DNA of 64,000 nucleotides, taken from the NCBI RefSeq assembly GCF_015477805.1, contig NZ_JADLQL010000004.1, positions 248,001 to 312,000 of the forward strand. Direction: 5' to 3'. A program made the position numbers and the translations under genes. Shown here one piece after another: positions 8,954-18,144 of this stretch. The stretch is from Nocardia flavorosea. GTDB lineage: Bacteria > Actinomycetota > Actinomycetes > Mycobacteriales > Mycobacteriaceae. Every line of letters begins with the position of its first letter. The stretch's first letter is position 1. The notes under the pieces are model-generated. The model was not told the origin of the DNA and ran no database searches. It was given only the letters and a program-made list of their open reading frames with translations.

Positions 8954-9361
8954 GCTTGCGACGCTAGGCCCGCGGCGGTATCGAATTTCCATCCCGACCA
9001 GGCAACTCGACAAGCCTGTGGACAACCCTGCGCTGTGGACAACCCCGCTCACCGGCCGATGGACAGCCGACCGGGGTGGAAAGGCCCGAATTCGGTGGGC
9101 CCTACCGCACGGGCGACATCACATGCCTCCGGCCCCACTCGACGAACGGCCCGACCAGTCGGTGCGAAATCCAGCAGCCGGCCCCGCGGATTCCGCTCCC
9201 GGGCAGCCACAATGCCGACCGTTCCGGCGCTGCAGACACGGTAACGGGCGGACGGACCGCTCCCGGGCTCGCGCTGGAAGACGCCGTCACCGCCTGCGAC
9301 GAGTCGGCGTCGACCGGCCCGCGGGCAAGGTCTCGGCCGCCGTGCACAACTGTGCCGGGGC
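8954..9361. other. Intergenic region at the position of eis in M. tuberculosis
   Basis: In M. tuberculosis, eis (Rv2416c) lies between comEA and the DegV gene. Here only 408 bases remain and no frame resembles an acetyltransferase. A short minus-strand frame at 9102-9371 looks like chance coding. No RNA feature is evident. Confidence 0.6.
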
Positions 9362-10204
9362 TCAGCCCCACCCGCCGGGTAGTACCAGTACGCCGACCGC
9401 CCCGACCCCGAGATGCACCCCGAGTGCGGGCCCGAATTCCGCCGTCAGGATCTCCCGGACCTGTGGTAGGCGTTCACGTAGCTGAGCGATCACCGATTCC
9501 GCGGCATCGGCCGCATCCAGATGCTGTACCCCCACAACGGCTTCCCCGGATCCGGCAGCAGCGGCAGCGGCAGCCACCAGTTTCACGACTGCCTTCGACC
9601 GGGTGCGTACTTTCTCCCGCAACTCCAGTCTGCCCTGCACCAACTGCAGGATCGGCTTGCTCACCAATTCACTGGCAAAGAATCCGGCCGCGGTACTGAG
9701 CCGCCCACCGCGGCGTAGTTGTTCGGTGCGATTCACCAGGATGAAGGTGTGCGAGCTCTCCGCCGCCGTGACGGCGGCGGAGTGCACGGCGCCCAGTGAA
9801 GCACCCGCGGCGGCCGATCGGGCGGCAGCCAGCGCGGGCAGCCCGGTCGCCAGGCCCGCGCCGAGCGAATCCACCAGTCGCACGGACTCTTCGGCGCCCA
9901 TATCCCGGACCGCCTGCCGCCCGGACTCCCAGGTGGCGGACAGCTGCCGGGACAGGTGCACCGCGACCACGCCGTCGCCGCCGCTGCGCGCCAGTGCCGC
10001 GGTATAGGCGTCGCGGAGCTCACCCGGAGACGGTGCGGAGGTGCTGACGGCGTCCGCGGTGTAGTCGATATCGAGGTCGTCGACACCCTCGCGGATCGTT
10101 GTATCTCCGACCAGGACATGTAAGGGCACGATATCGATACCCAGCTCACCGACGAGGTCCGCGGGCAGGCTGGCGGACGAATCGGTGACGATCACGACCG
10201 CCAC
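9362..10204 (-). CDS. DegV family fatty-acid-binding protein
   Basis: The 280-residue product starts VVIVTDSSASLPADLVGELG and carries typical DegV segments (SRQLSATWESGRQAV; LVNRTEQLRRGGRLS; SKPILQLVQGRLEL). DegV/FakB proteins bind a fatty acid; in Firmicutes they present it to a fatty acid kinase, but no kinase gene is nearby. An Ala-rich stretch near residue 210 is a minor oddity. It lies 3 bases after the octT stop on the same strand, probably in one operon, as Rv2417c/Rv2418c. Confidence 0.93.
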   Translation of the reverse strand: MAVVIVTDSSASLPADLVGELGIDIVPLHVLVGDTTIREGVDDLDIDYTADAVSTSAPSPGELRDAYTAALARSGGDGVVAVHLSRQLSATWESGRQAVRDMGAEESVRLVDSLGAGLATGLPALAAARSAAAGASLGAVHSAAVTAAESSHTFILVNRTEQLRRGGRLSTAAGFFASELVSKPILQLVQGRLELREKVRTRSKAVVKLVAAAAAAAGSGEAVVGVQHLDAADAAESVIAQLRERLPQVREILTAEFGPALGVHLGVGAVGVLVLPGGWG

Positions 10205-10207
10205 AGC

Positions 10208-11077
10208 TCATCCCACCTCGCGCAGTATTTTCACCATCGATGTGGCGACCTCGGAATGCCCGTCCCACCCCCAGTGGATACCGTCGGGGTTCGCGTCGCC
10301 GGAGAAGATGTTGTCGTGCACGGCGGCCTTCAGATCGACCAGCGGCACACCGGTACGCGCCGACCAGCTCTCGAGTGCCCGCACCGCCGGTTCCCGGCCG
10401 CGGTGCACCCGCCCGTAGGCGTCGCAGTCGTGCACCGACGGCAGTACCGCCACCATCGGCAGCTCGGGCCGCAGCTGTGCCAGCGCCGTACGGCATTGTT
10501 CCAGGTAGTCCACGCTGACCTCCGGCGGCAGCGCGACCCGGCTGCCCAGCTTCGAGGCCCTGGGCTGGACCCATTGGTAGACCGAACGCACAACCCGGCG
10601 AAGCCCGGCAGGCCGGATATAGCGGATCAGTTCGCGGAGCGCGGTGGGCAGCGGCGAGGGCAGCGAATCCATACCGCCCACCGCGAAAACCACCGCACCG
10701 GCATGCGGTACGGCCGCCCAGACTCGGGGGTCGCCGATCAACGCCCAGTAAGCGTCGCGGCAGGTCCAGCCGATACGGGCCACCAGTTCGACATCCCAGT
10801 CGAGTTCGGACGCCACCAGATTCGGCCAGATCCGGGGATGATCGGCGGGCAAACCACCCTTGGGCCCGAAATAGGACAGCGAATCGGCGATCACCAGCAA
10901 TACCGGCCGCCGGCGCACCGGGTCTCCGGCCGCGGCTCCGCCGAGCGGGAGGGTTGCGGCAGCGCCGTCGGTGTGGTCCGCGGGCGAGCCGGTTACCGGC
11001 ATGGGGTGCGGATCGACCGACCCCTGGACGGGCCCGGTCGTTTCCGGCCGGCTCGTATCCTCCGACCTGCCTGTCAC
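10208..11077 (-). CDS. octT: Diglucosylglycerate octanoyltransferase (OctT), SGNH-like
   Basis: OctT octanoylates diglucosylglycerate in the methylglucose lipopolysaccharide pathway. The 289-residue product shows the SGNH/GDSL pattern: nucleophile block VLLVIADSLSYFGP near residue 57, VFAVGGMDSL, and the C-terminal D-x-x-H block PDGIHWGWDGHSEVA. The GTG at 11075-11077 (VTGRSEDTSRPE) is chosen because AGGAGG lies nine bases upstream; a longer frame to 11182 lacks this site. The gene order octT-gpgP supports the assignment, both enzymes acting on glucosylglycerate intermediates (compare Rv2418c, Rv2419c). Confidence 0.88.
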   Translation of the reverse strand: MTGRSEDTSRPETTGPVQGSVDPHPMPVTGSPADHTDGAAATLPLGGAAAGDPVRRRPVLLVIADSLSYFGPKGGLPADHPRIWPNLVASELDWDVELVARIGWTCRDAYWALIGDPRVWAAVPHAGAVVFAVGGMDSLPSPLPTALRELIRYIRPAGLRRVVRSVYQWVQPRASKLGSRVALPPEVSVDYLEQCRTALAQLRPELPMVAVLPSVHDCDAYGRVHRGREPAVRALESWSARTGVPLVDLKAAVHDNIFSGDANPDGIHWGWDGHSEVATSMVKILREVG

Positions 11078-11096
11078 TGCGCGACCCTCCTGATGA

Positions 11097-11264
11097 TCAG
11101 ACTGCCTTACGCATATCGTCGCCGTCGGCACTCTCGGCGTTCTCGTCCTGTTGCGGCTCGGTCGCCGGGCCGAACAGCGCATCGGGAAGCGCGCGTTCCG
11201 GTTTCGCGGAGACCCGCTGGAACAGTTCGTCCGGAATCTGCCGGTTCAGGTCTTCAGATGACAT
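11097..11264 (-). CDS. 55-residue small protein between gpgP and octT
   Basis: A short frame starts at ATG 11262-11264 (MSSEDLNRQIPDELFQRVSA) and ends at TGA 11097-11099. It overlaps the end of gpgP by 11 bases and stops 19 bases before the octT start, so it fills the gap in the operon. Composition is acidic, with an amphipathic N-terminal half and an Asp/Glu-rich tail; no membrane segment. The overlap and clean fit in the operon suggest a real co-translated gene. Function unknown. Confidence 0.7.
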   Translation of the reverse strand: MSSEDLNRQIPDELFQRVSAKPERALPDALFGPATEPQQDENAESADGDDMRKAV

Positions 11265-11913
11265 CGGGTGCTACTTTCGCCGCTGCGTTCCACACATCGA
11301 GACGCCAGCCGGGCTTCTCGATGCTCGGACCGTGGCTGCTCAGCTGCACCCAGCTGGCATTGGCCAGGCCACCGAGGGCCGGCCAGTTCTGGGGCGGCAG
11401 GTCGAGCAATGCGGCCGTGAGCGCGGCGATCAGCCCGCCGTGCGCCACGAGAATCATAGTGGCGCCCGGCCAATCCCGCCGCTCGGCGAACAATTCCTGC
11501 ACCACCGGCAGCGCCCGGGCGCCTACCTCGAGCTTCGATTCGCCGCCGGGCGGGGTGAAGGTCGCGTCCATCCGCCATTCCAGGCGCGCGCCCGGATAGA
11601 GCGAATCGACCTCCACATCGCCCATCCCCTGCCAGTCACCGAGGTGGGTTTCGCGCAGCCGCGGCTCCCGGATCACTTCCAGGCCGGAATGCTCCGACAG
11701 CGCCTGCGCGGTCTCGTAGGCCCGTTTCAGATCGGACGACACCAGGCCGATCGCCTTGTGCGAGACGAGCTCCCGCGCGGCCTCCTTCGCCTGCCGCCGT
11801 CCCAGGTCGGTGAGATCGGTATCGATCTGCCCCTGCATCCGGTCGCTTGCGTTCCATTCGGTTTGCCCGTGGCGCAACAGGATCAGGGTGCGCACACCGG
11901 TTTTCTGAGTCAC
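11254..11913 (-). CDS. gpgP: Glucosyl-3-phosphoglycerate phosphatase, histidine phosphatase family
   Basis: GpgP removes phosphate from glucosyl-3-phosphoglycerate to give glucosylglycerate, the second step of methylglucose lipopolysaccharide synthesis. The 219-residue product has the phosphohistidine motif LILLRHGQTEWNASDRMQGQ near residue 10, the second Arg block, and MILVAHGGLIAALTAA near residue 155 for the second catalytic His. Length and position match Rv2419c. It starts inside the last 4 bases of rsfS. Confidence 0.93.
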   Translation of the reverse strand: MTQKTGVRTLILLRHGQTEWNASDRMQGQIDTDLTDLGRRQAKEAARELVSHKAIGLVSSDLKRAYETAQALSEHSGLEVIREPRLRETHLGDWQGMGDVEVDSLYPGARLEWRMDATFTPPGGESKLEVGARALPVVQELFAERRDWPGATMILVAHGGLIAALTAALLDLPPQNWPALGGLANASWVQLSSHGPSIEKPGWRLDVWNAAAKVAPDVI

Positions 11914-12314
11914 TCGGTATCTCCAGCACTTTCTTCATCGGCGGCCTCCGGCACACCGATCCCCTCGACCGGAACGACGGGGCAGTCTTTCCACAGCCGT
12001 TCCAGCGCATAGAAATTACGTTCGTCGTTGTGCTGGATGTGCACCACCACATCGACATAGTCCAGGAGTGCCCAGCGGCCCTCGCGGGTCCCTTCCCGGC
12101 GAACGGGTTTGTGCCCGGCCGCGCGCAGTTTCTCTTCGACATTATCGACGATGGCGTTGACCTGGCGCTCGTTCGGCGCCGAAGCGATCACGAAACAGTC
12201 GGTGATCACCAACTGCTCGGAGACGTCGAGCACCACCACATCGGCGGCCAGTTTCTCGTCCGCGGCCAACGCGGCGACGGTCGCCATCTGCACTGCCTGG
12301 GCTGTCGCAGTCAT
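11910..12314 (-). CDS. rsfS: Ribosomal silencing factor RsfS
   Basis: RsfS binds ribosomal protein L14 and blocks subunit joining when nutrients are scarce. The 134-residue product has the family core (DVVVLDVSEQLVITDCFVIA, VNAIVDNVEEKLR, WALLDYVDVVVHI). It overlaps nadD and gpgP by 4 bases each, so translation is likely coupled. Matches Rv2420c. Confidence 0.96.
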   Translation of the reverse strand: MTATAQAVQMATVAALAADEKLAADVVVLDVSEQLVITDCFVIASAPNERQVNAIVDNVEEKLRAAGHKPVRREGTREGRWALLDYVDVVVHIQHNDERNFYALERLWKDCPVVPVEGIGVPEAADEESAGDTE

Positions 12315-12988
12315 GGTGTGGTTCCCCCTGGTCCTCGGTTCACGCTTCCATTACCTTCCGCTTGCGCCGGCACGTAGAGGTGCCGTTTCGATATGTATTG
12401 CACGACCCCGTCCGGTACCAGGTACCACACGGGCCGGCCCTCGGCCGCGCGCCGACGGCATTCACTCGACGAGATGGCCAGCGCGGGGACCTCGATCATC
12501 GTGACCGCATCGTCGGGCATACCGCGCAGATGGTCGGCCAGATGATCGATATTCAGCTCGTACCCCGGCCGGCTGACGCCCACGAATTTCGCCAGCTCGA
12601 ACAGTTCCGCCCAATCCTGCCAGGTGAGGATGCTGGCCAGCGCGTCCGCCCCGGTGATGAAGTACAGTTCGGCGCCCGGGTGCTGGGCGTGCAGATCGCG
12701 CAGGGTGTCGACCGTGTAGGTCATCTTGCTGCGGTCCACGTCGGCGCGGCTCACCGAGAACCGCGGGTTGGAGGCGGTGGCGATCACCGTCATCAGGTAG
12801 CGGTCCTCGGCCGGACTGACCCGCCGGCCCGATTTCTGCCAGGGCTGGCCGGTGGGGACGAAGATGACCTCGTCGAGGTCGAACCGGTGCGCGACCTCGC
12901 TGGCCGCGACCAGGTGCCCATGGTGGATGGGGTCGAAGGTGCCACCCATCACCCCCAGCTTGGGTCCGCCCTGGCCTGTTCCGCGCAT
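12311..12988 (-). CDS. nadD: Nicotinate-nucleotide adenylyltransferase
   Basis: NadD makes nicotinic acid adenine dinucleotide in NAD synthesis. The product carries KLGVMGGTFDPIHHGHL (nucleotidyltransferase HxGH motif), FVPTGQPWQK, YFITGADAL and the second motif ISSSECRRRAAEGRPVWYLV. The start at ATG 12986-12988 (MRGTGQGGPKLGVMGG) gives 225 residues; an in-frame ATG at 13042 would add 18. Matches Rv2421c. Confidence 0.94.
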   Translation of the reverse strand: MRGTGQGGPKLGVMGGTFDPIHHGHLVAASEVAHRFDLDEVIFVPTGQPWQKSGRRVSPAEDRYLMTVIATASNPRFSVSRADVDRSKMTYTVDTLRDLHAQHPGAELYFITGADALASILTWQDWAELFELAKFVGVSRPGYELNIDHLADHLRGMPDDAVTMIEVPALAISSSECRRRAAEGRPVWYLVPDGVVQYISKRHLYVPAQAEGNGSVNRGPGGTTP

Positions 12989-13084
12989 GAGTGTCGAGCT
13001 TAACGGGTCGGCCTCAGGCGGTATCTTCCGTCTATCGGGCATGCCCGCGGACGCGGAGGCCGAAGCGAAGGCGGAGGTATCGCA

Positions 13085-14491
13085 TCAGACCGGCAGCAGC
13101 CGCGACACCACGGCCGTGAGCTGGGACGCGGACCGGCATTCGTGCATTTCGATGACCTGCTGGTAGCGGTCGGCGGCCGAATCGCCGGACCCCCAGTTCT
13201 GGCGCGGTTCGGGGTTGAGCCAGTGCGCGTGCTTGGCGACGGCGACCAGCTCGGACAGGGTGGACAGTTCCGGGTCGCGGTAGTTGGTGCGGGCGTCACC
13301 GAGGATCAGCAACGAGCTCCGGCTGGTGACCGCGTCGGCGAATCCGCCGGCGAAGCTGGTCAGCGCGCTGCCGTAGTCGGAGTGACCGTTGAAGCCGACG
13401 ATATCGGCCTCGGCGAAGATCCGCTGCATGGCCTCGTCGAGCTGGGTGTGCGGGTCGAAGAACCGGGTCACCTCGTCGGTGTGGTCGACGAAGGCGAAGA
13501 TCCGCACCTTGGAGAACTGCTCGCGCAGGGCACTCACCAGCAACAACGTGAAATTGCTGAACCCGGCGACGGAACCGGACACATCGCACAGCAGCACCAG
13601 CTCCGGGCGGCCGGGCCGCGGTTTGCGGTTCACCAGGTCGATCGGGACGCCACCGGTGGACATGGATTTACGCAGCGTTTTCCGCAGATCGATCTCGCCC
13701 CGCCGGGCATGCCGCCGGCGGACCGCCAGCCGGGACGCCAGGATCCGCGCGAGACGCTGCGTACTGCGCTTCAACTCGGCCAGCTCGTTCTGCGAAGCAC
13801 GCAGGAAATCCACGTCCTCGGCCTGCCGCGCGACCCCGTACGAAGCGACCCGCTCCCGGCCGATCCGTTCGGCCACCCGGCGCCGCGTCTCCGCCTCCAC
13901 CGTCCGCCGGAAGTTGTCGATCCGGCCGCGTGCCGTCCGGCGCGCGATCTCGGTCTCGAAATCGCTCATATCCGGGGTGGTCATCCCGGCCAGCATCTGC
14001 GCCAGCACAGTCTGCGGCTGAATCTCCTTGAGCGCCTGATACGACGAGAACGACGCGCCGCGCGCCGACTGGTATTGCCCCAGCTGCTCCACCAGCTGCG
14101 CGGCCATCAGCGCCTGCGCGCCGCCGGAGTTCTCGTCGGCGAGCATTTCGGCCAGCATCTGCCGCAACGCGGGAACGTCGAGCCGGCCGTCTTCGCGGTA
14201 CGGCAGTTCGATCTCCGCGGCGGCGTCGCGCTCCCCGATGGCGACCGGGAACCAGAGATCGAACAGGCCGTCGTAGGTGGCGCGGTGGGTGGTGCGCCGC
14301 AGCAGCGCGCACGCCAGTCCCTCCCGCACGGCTTCCCGGTCCATGAGGTCGAGTACGGAAAGCACACGGCCCGCGTCCACCGTTTCCGAGGGACCGACCG
14401 GGATCCCCCGCGCCCGCAGCGCCGCCACGAACCCCACCAGGTGCCCCGGCAGTCCGTGCGGGGCCAGTGGCGGTTCCTCGGTCACCGCCAT
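13085..14491 (-). CDS. VWA domain protein, CoxE-like
   Basis: A 468-residue protein with a helical N-terminal region and a C-terminal von Willebrand A domain. The metal site is visible: LVLLCDVSGSVAGFSNFT (DxSxS) near residue 310 and LLILGDARTNY later. Such proteins are adaptors or chaperones for the MoxR-type ATPase encoded with them. The start lies 3 bases after the stop of the upstream MoxR gene. Together they match Rv2425c/Rv2426c. Substrate unknown. Confidence 0.9.
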   Translation of the reverse strand: MAVTEEPPLAPHGLPGHLVGFVAALRARGIPVGPSETVDAGRVLSVLDLMDREAVREGLACALLRRTTHRATYDGLFDLWFPVAIGERDAAAEIELPYREDGRLDVPALRQMLAEMLADENSGGAQALMAAQLVEQLGQYQSARGASFSSYQALKEIQPQTVLAQMLAGMTTPDMSDFETEIARRTARGRIDNFRRTVEAETRRRVAERIGRERVASYGVARQAEDVDFLRASQNELAELKRSTQRLARILASRLAVRRRHARRGEIDLRKTLRKSMSTGGVPIDLVNRKPRPGRPELVLLCDVSGSVAGFSNFTLLLVSALREQFSKVRIFAFVDHTDEVTRFFDPHTQLDEAMQRIFAEADIVGFNGHSDYGSALTSFAGGFADAVTSRSSLLILGDARTNYRDPELSTLSELVAVAKHAHWLNPEPRQNWGSGDSAADRYQQVIEMHECRSASQLTAVVSRLLPV

Positions 14492-14493
14492 GA

Positions 14494-15387
14494 TCAGACC
14501 GGTTTCAGCTCGGCCAGCGCACGCTGGTGGTCGCTGCGGTGTTTCAGTACGACGCCGAGGGTTTCGCGCACCGTCGTATCGTCGAGGCCGGTATGCCCGA
14601 GCGCGAGCAGGGTGCGCGCCCAGTCGATCGTTTCGGCCACCGACGGCAGTTTCTTCAACTGCATACCGCGCAGCACATGCACGATCTGCACCAGTTGCGC
14701 CGCCACGGCCTGCGGGAGTTCCGGCACCCGGCTCGCCAGGATGCGCCGCTCCAGATCCTCGTCCGGGAAATCCAGGTGCAGGTACAGGCAGCGTCGTTTC
14801 AGCGCCTCGGACAGCTCCCGGGTGGCATTGGAGGTCAGCACCACGAACGGTTTCCGGTCGGCGGTGATGGTGCCCAGTTCCGGGACGGTGACCGCGAAAT
14901 CGCTGAGCACTTCGAGCAGCAGCCCCTCGATCTCCACATCGGCTTTATCGGTTTCGTCGATGAGCAGCACGGTCGGGTCGCAACGCCGGATCGCGGTGAG
15001 CAACGGCCGCGACAGCAGGAATTCCTCGGTGAACACATCGGCTTTGGTGGCGGCCCAATCGTTCTCACCGGCGGCCTGGATGCGCAGGATCTGTTTGGCG
15101 TGATTCCACTCGTAGAGCGCTCGCGCCTCGTCCACGCCTTCGTAGCACTGCAGCCGCACCAGTTCCGCGCCCGAGGTCTGTGCCACCGCCCGCGCCAACT
15201 CGGTTTTGCCGACCCCCGCCGGGCCCTCGATGAGCAGCGGCTTACCGAGACGATCGGCCAGGAAAACCGAGGTCGCTGTCGCCTTGTCGGCCAGATAGCC
15301 GGTTTCGGCGAGGCGGACCTGCACATCATCGACCGACGCGAAGATCGGCTCCTGAACCGGCGGGATGGGGGAACTCGCGGGCTCCAT
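14494..15387 (-). CDS. MoxR family AAA ATPase
   Basis: A 297-residue AAA+ ATPase with Walker A GPAGVGKTELARAVA near residue 60, Walker B VLLIDETDKADVEIEG near residue 145, and sensor region VVLTSNATRELSEALKRRCL. MoxR proteins pair with VWA proteins to mature or assemble client complexes, and the VWA partner is directly downstream. Start at ATG 15385-15387 (MEPASSPIPP). Confidence 0.92.
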   Translation of the reverse strand: MEPASSPIPPVQEPIFASVDDVQVRLAETGYLADKATATSVFLADRLGKPLLIEGPAGVGKTELARAVAQTSGAELVRLQCYEGVDEARALYEWNHAKQILRIQAAGENDWAATKADVFTEEFLLSRPLLTAIRRCDPTVLLIDETDKADVEIEGLLLEVLSDFAVTVPELGTITADRKPFVVLTSNATRELSEALKRRCLYLHLDFPDEDLERRILASRVPELPQAVAAQLVQIVHVLRGMQLKKLPSVAETIDWARTLLALGHTGLDDTTVRETLGVVLKHRSDHQRALAELKPV

Positions 15388-15793
15388 GGGGCGTCCTTCC
15401 GTCGAACTCTGCCCATCCCACGCTACCGGGCCCCCGGCCGGCAGACCTCGTCCCCCGGAGCCAAGAGACTCAGCTCACCGCCGAGCCGGGCTGCCGGACG
15501 AGTCCGCGTGCACGGCCCAGCGGCACACGACCGACGAATTGCCGGGCCGGCGAGCCGGGGCGTTCGACCCTGCAACGTCCCGGTTCACCGGAGATGAGGC
15601 CTGGTTCGCCCCTCCCGGACAGCGGGTCGGCCTCGATCGCTGCGTGTGGTGTATGCCGAGACCTTCGAGTTGTACAGGGGCGACGAACCGCAGTTCGGTG
15701 GACTCGTCGGCGATAGTGGAGTCACCACCTATGACACGAGAGCACGGCTCACGGGTGCGAGCCCAGGTCGCGCGTCGGTGCGGCGGGGTGGTT
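15388..15793. other. Intergenic region between proA and the MoxR gene
   Basis: About 400 bases with no supported gene; the frames found are fragments without domain character. It presumably holds the promoter of the MoxR/VWA operon. No clear hairpin or repeat was seen. Confidence 0.5.
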
Positions 15794-17062
15794 CTACGCG
15801 GGACGGATCTGCCCGGATCCCCGGACGACCCATTTCGACGACGTGAGTTCCGGCAACCCCATCGGACCGCGGGCGTGCAGTTTCTGGGTGGAGATACCGA
15901 TTTCGGCGCCGAAGCCGAACTGCTCGCCGTCGGTGAAGGCCGTGGAAGCGTTGACCATGACCGCTGCCGCGTCGACCCGGCGGGCGAACTCGTCGGCCGC
16001 CGCGAGTTCGCCGGTGACGATGGCTTCGGTGTGGCCGGTGCCCCAGGTGTTGATGTGGTCGACGGCTGCGTCCAGATCGTCGACGATCTTCACGGCGATA
16101 TCGAGGGTCAGATACTCCTGGGCCCAATCCTCGTCCGTGGCTGGAGTCATGCCGTCGAGGTCGCCGTGCAGGGTGACACCCTTGTCCGCCAGGGCCTTGC
16201 CCAGCCGCGGCAGGGCGGTTTCGGCGATGGCCGCGTCGATCAGCACGGTCTCGGCGGCATTGCACACGCTGGGCCGGCGGGTCTTGGCGTTGATCAGGAT
16301 TTCCTCGGCCATATCCAGGTCGGCGCCGGAATGCACGTAGACGTGGCAGTTGCCGGTACCGGTTTCGATGGTCGGCACCTGGGCGTCGCGGACCACCGCG
16401 TCGATGAGGCCGGCGCCGCCGCGCGGGATCACCACGTCCACCAGGCCGCGGGCCTGGATCAGGTGGGTCACGCTGGAGCGGTCCTCGCTGGGCAGCAGTT
16501 GGACGGCGTCGGCCGGGAGACCTGCGCCGGTGAGCGCCGAACGCAGCACCTCGACCAGCGCCGCATTCGACCGGGCCGCCGACGACGACCCGCGCAGCAG
16601 CGCCGCGTTACCCGATTTCAACGCGAGCCCGAAGGCGTCCACGGTGACGTTCGGCCGCGCCTCGTACACCATGCCGACCACTCCGAGCGGTACCCGGACC
16701 TGCCGGATCTCGAGCCCGTTGGGCAGGGTGGACCCGCGTTCCACCACACCCACCGGGTCCGGCAGGGCGGCCACCTGGCGCAAGCCCGAGGCGATCCCGT
16801 CTATCCGGTCCGCGGTGAGCCGCAATCGGTCCAGCAGCGAATCCTCGGTACCGGCCGCTTTGGCGGCCACCAGATCCTCACCGTTGGCTTCCAGCACCGA
16901 ATCCGCGGCGGCCAGCAGCGCGTCCGCCGCGGCGTGCAGCGCCTCGTTCTTCTGGGCCGTGGTGAGCTGGGCGAGCACCCGGGACGCAACCCGCGCCCGG
17001 CGTGCCGCCTCGTGCACGGCCTCACGCATATCGAACTCAGCGGTGGTCTCTGCTGCCGTCAT
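15794..17062 (-). CDS. proA: Glutamate-5-semialdehyde dehydrogenase (proline synthesis)
   Basis: ProA reduces glutamyl-5-phosphate to the semialdehyde in proline synthesis. The 422-residue product shows the aldehyde-dehydrogenase fold, the catalytic Cys segment TRRPSVCNAAETVLID near residue 270, and GVVGMVYEARPNVTVD. I chose ATG 17060-17062 (MTAAETTAEFD) over an in-frame start at 17110. Its partner proB lies 33 kb away at 50.7 kb, so the pathway genes are split, as in M. tuberculosis (Rv2427c and Rv2439c). Confidence 0.96.
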   Translation of the reverse strand: MTAAETTAEFDMREAVHEAARRARVASRVLAQLTTAQKNEALHAAADALLAAADSVLEANGEDLVAAKAAGTEDSLLDRLRLTADRIDGIASGLRQVAALPDPVGVVERGSTLPNGLEIRQVRVPLGVVGMVYEARPNVTVDAFGLALKSGNAALLRGSSSAARSNAALVEVLRSALTGAGLPADAVQLLPSEDRSSVTHLIQARGLVDVVIPRGGAGLIDAVVRDAQVPTIETGTGNCHVYVHSGADLDMAEEILINAKTRRPSVCNAAETVLIDAAIAETALPRLGKALADKGVTLHGDLDGMTPATDEDWAQEYLTLDIAVKIVDDLDAAVDHINTWGTGHTEAIVTGELAAADEFARRVDAAAVMVNASTAFTDGEQFGFGAEIGISTQKLHARGPMGLPELTSSKWVVRGSGQIRPA

Positions 17063-17126
17063 AGGTATACAGCCTACGCACCGGGAAAACCGGATTTCAT
17101 CGGTGCTCACACGTTACGTTCTCCCC

Positions 17127-17990
17127 GTGACCACGCCACTGATCGCCGTGCTCGGCAGTATCAACATGGATCTGGTGACCACCACCGCGGCCCGCCCCGC
17201 ACCCGGTGAAACGGTGCTCGGCCGCGGTTTCACGATGGTGCCCGGCGGTAAAGGCGCCAACCAGGCAATCGCGGCGAGCCGGGCCGGTGGGCAGACGATG
17301 TTCCTGGGCGCGATCGGCACCGATGTCTTCGCCCCGAGGCTGCGCGCCGTGCTCACCGAATCCGGCGTGGACACCACCGGGCTGCGGGTGCTCGACGGGC
17401 CGAGCGGTATCGCGACGATCGTGGTCGACGATTCCGGGGAGAACAGCATCATCGTGGTCGGCGGCGCCAATACCGCGGTAGCAGACCTGACCGCCGCGGA
17501 CCGCACCGCCATCGCCGCCGCCGATATCCTCGTCTGCCAGCTCGAGGTACCCCTCGAGACAGTGACGGCCGCGGCCCGCCATGCACGCGCACACGACACC
17601 ACCGTGATCCTCAACCCGTCGCCGGTGCAGCATCTTTCCGACGAACTGTGGGCGCACGTGGACGTTGCCGTAGTGAACACCGGTGAGGCCGAACACTTGG
17701 GCGGACTGCTCGACCGGGTACCGCACGTGGTGGTCACGCTCGGCGCACACGGTGCCCGGTATCGCGGCCCCGACGGCGCGGAGACCACCGCCGCGGGTCC
17801 CCCGGTCGAGGTCGTCGACACGACCGGCGCGGGCGATACATTCACCGGAGCACTCGCCGTGCGCTGGGCGCAGGGGCCGGCCACCGCATTGCGCTTCGCC
17901 TGCACCGCGGGCTCACTGGCCACTACCGGGCTCGGTGCCAGCGCGTCGATTCCGTGGCGCACCGAGATCGAGGCTGCCCTGCCCGGCTGA
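17127..17990 (+). CDS. rbsK: Ribokinase, PfkB family
   Basis: The 287-residue product has the PfkB pattern: IAVLGSINMDLVTTT at the N-terminus, MVPGGKGANQAIAASR, and the C-terminal anion hole and catalytic base DTTGAGDTFTGALA near residue 238. It should phosphorylate ribose to ribose-5-phosphate. Start GTG 17127; an earlier in-frame GTG at 17103 would add eight residues. It is divergent from proA with only about 65 bases between starts. Rv2436 rbsK also lies between proA and proB. No ribose transporter is nearby. Confidence 0.92.
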   Translation: MTTPLIAVLGSINMDLVTTTAARPAPGETVLGRGFTMVPGGKGANQAIAASRAGGQTMFLGAIGTDVFAPRLRAVLTESGVDTTGLRVLDGPSGIATIVVDDSGENSIIVVGGANTAVADLTAADRTAIAAADILVCQLEVPLETVTAAARHARAHDTTVILNPSPVQHLSDELWAHVDVAVVNTGEAEHLGGLLDRVPHVVVTLGAHGARYRGPDGAETTAAGPPVEVVDTTGAGDTFTGALAVRWAQGPATALRFACTAGSLATTGLGASASIPWRTEIEAALPG

Positions 17991-18144
17991 ATCCGTTTCC
18001 GGCGAAGCGATCGCGGCACCGTTCCCGGCCCGGCGACCATACCGGCCGGCACCTCGAAATAATCGGATGTGCGCCCGCGCTGCGCGGCCTACCGTGAAGT
18101 ATGGCGGCGGGAAACGGTCCGCCGTGAACGGAAGGATCGAGACA

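Noticed and set aside
9102..9371. Possible small gene in the comEA-degV gap
   Set aside because: It overlaps the end of degV, starts with GTG without a ribosome-binding site and resembles no family; probably chance.
13142..15103. 653-residue plus-strand frame
   Set aside because: Antisense shadow of the VWA and MoxR genes, which have clear family motifs.
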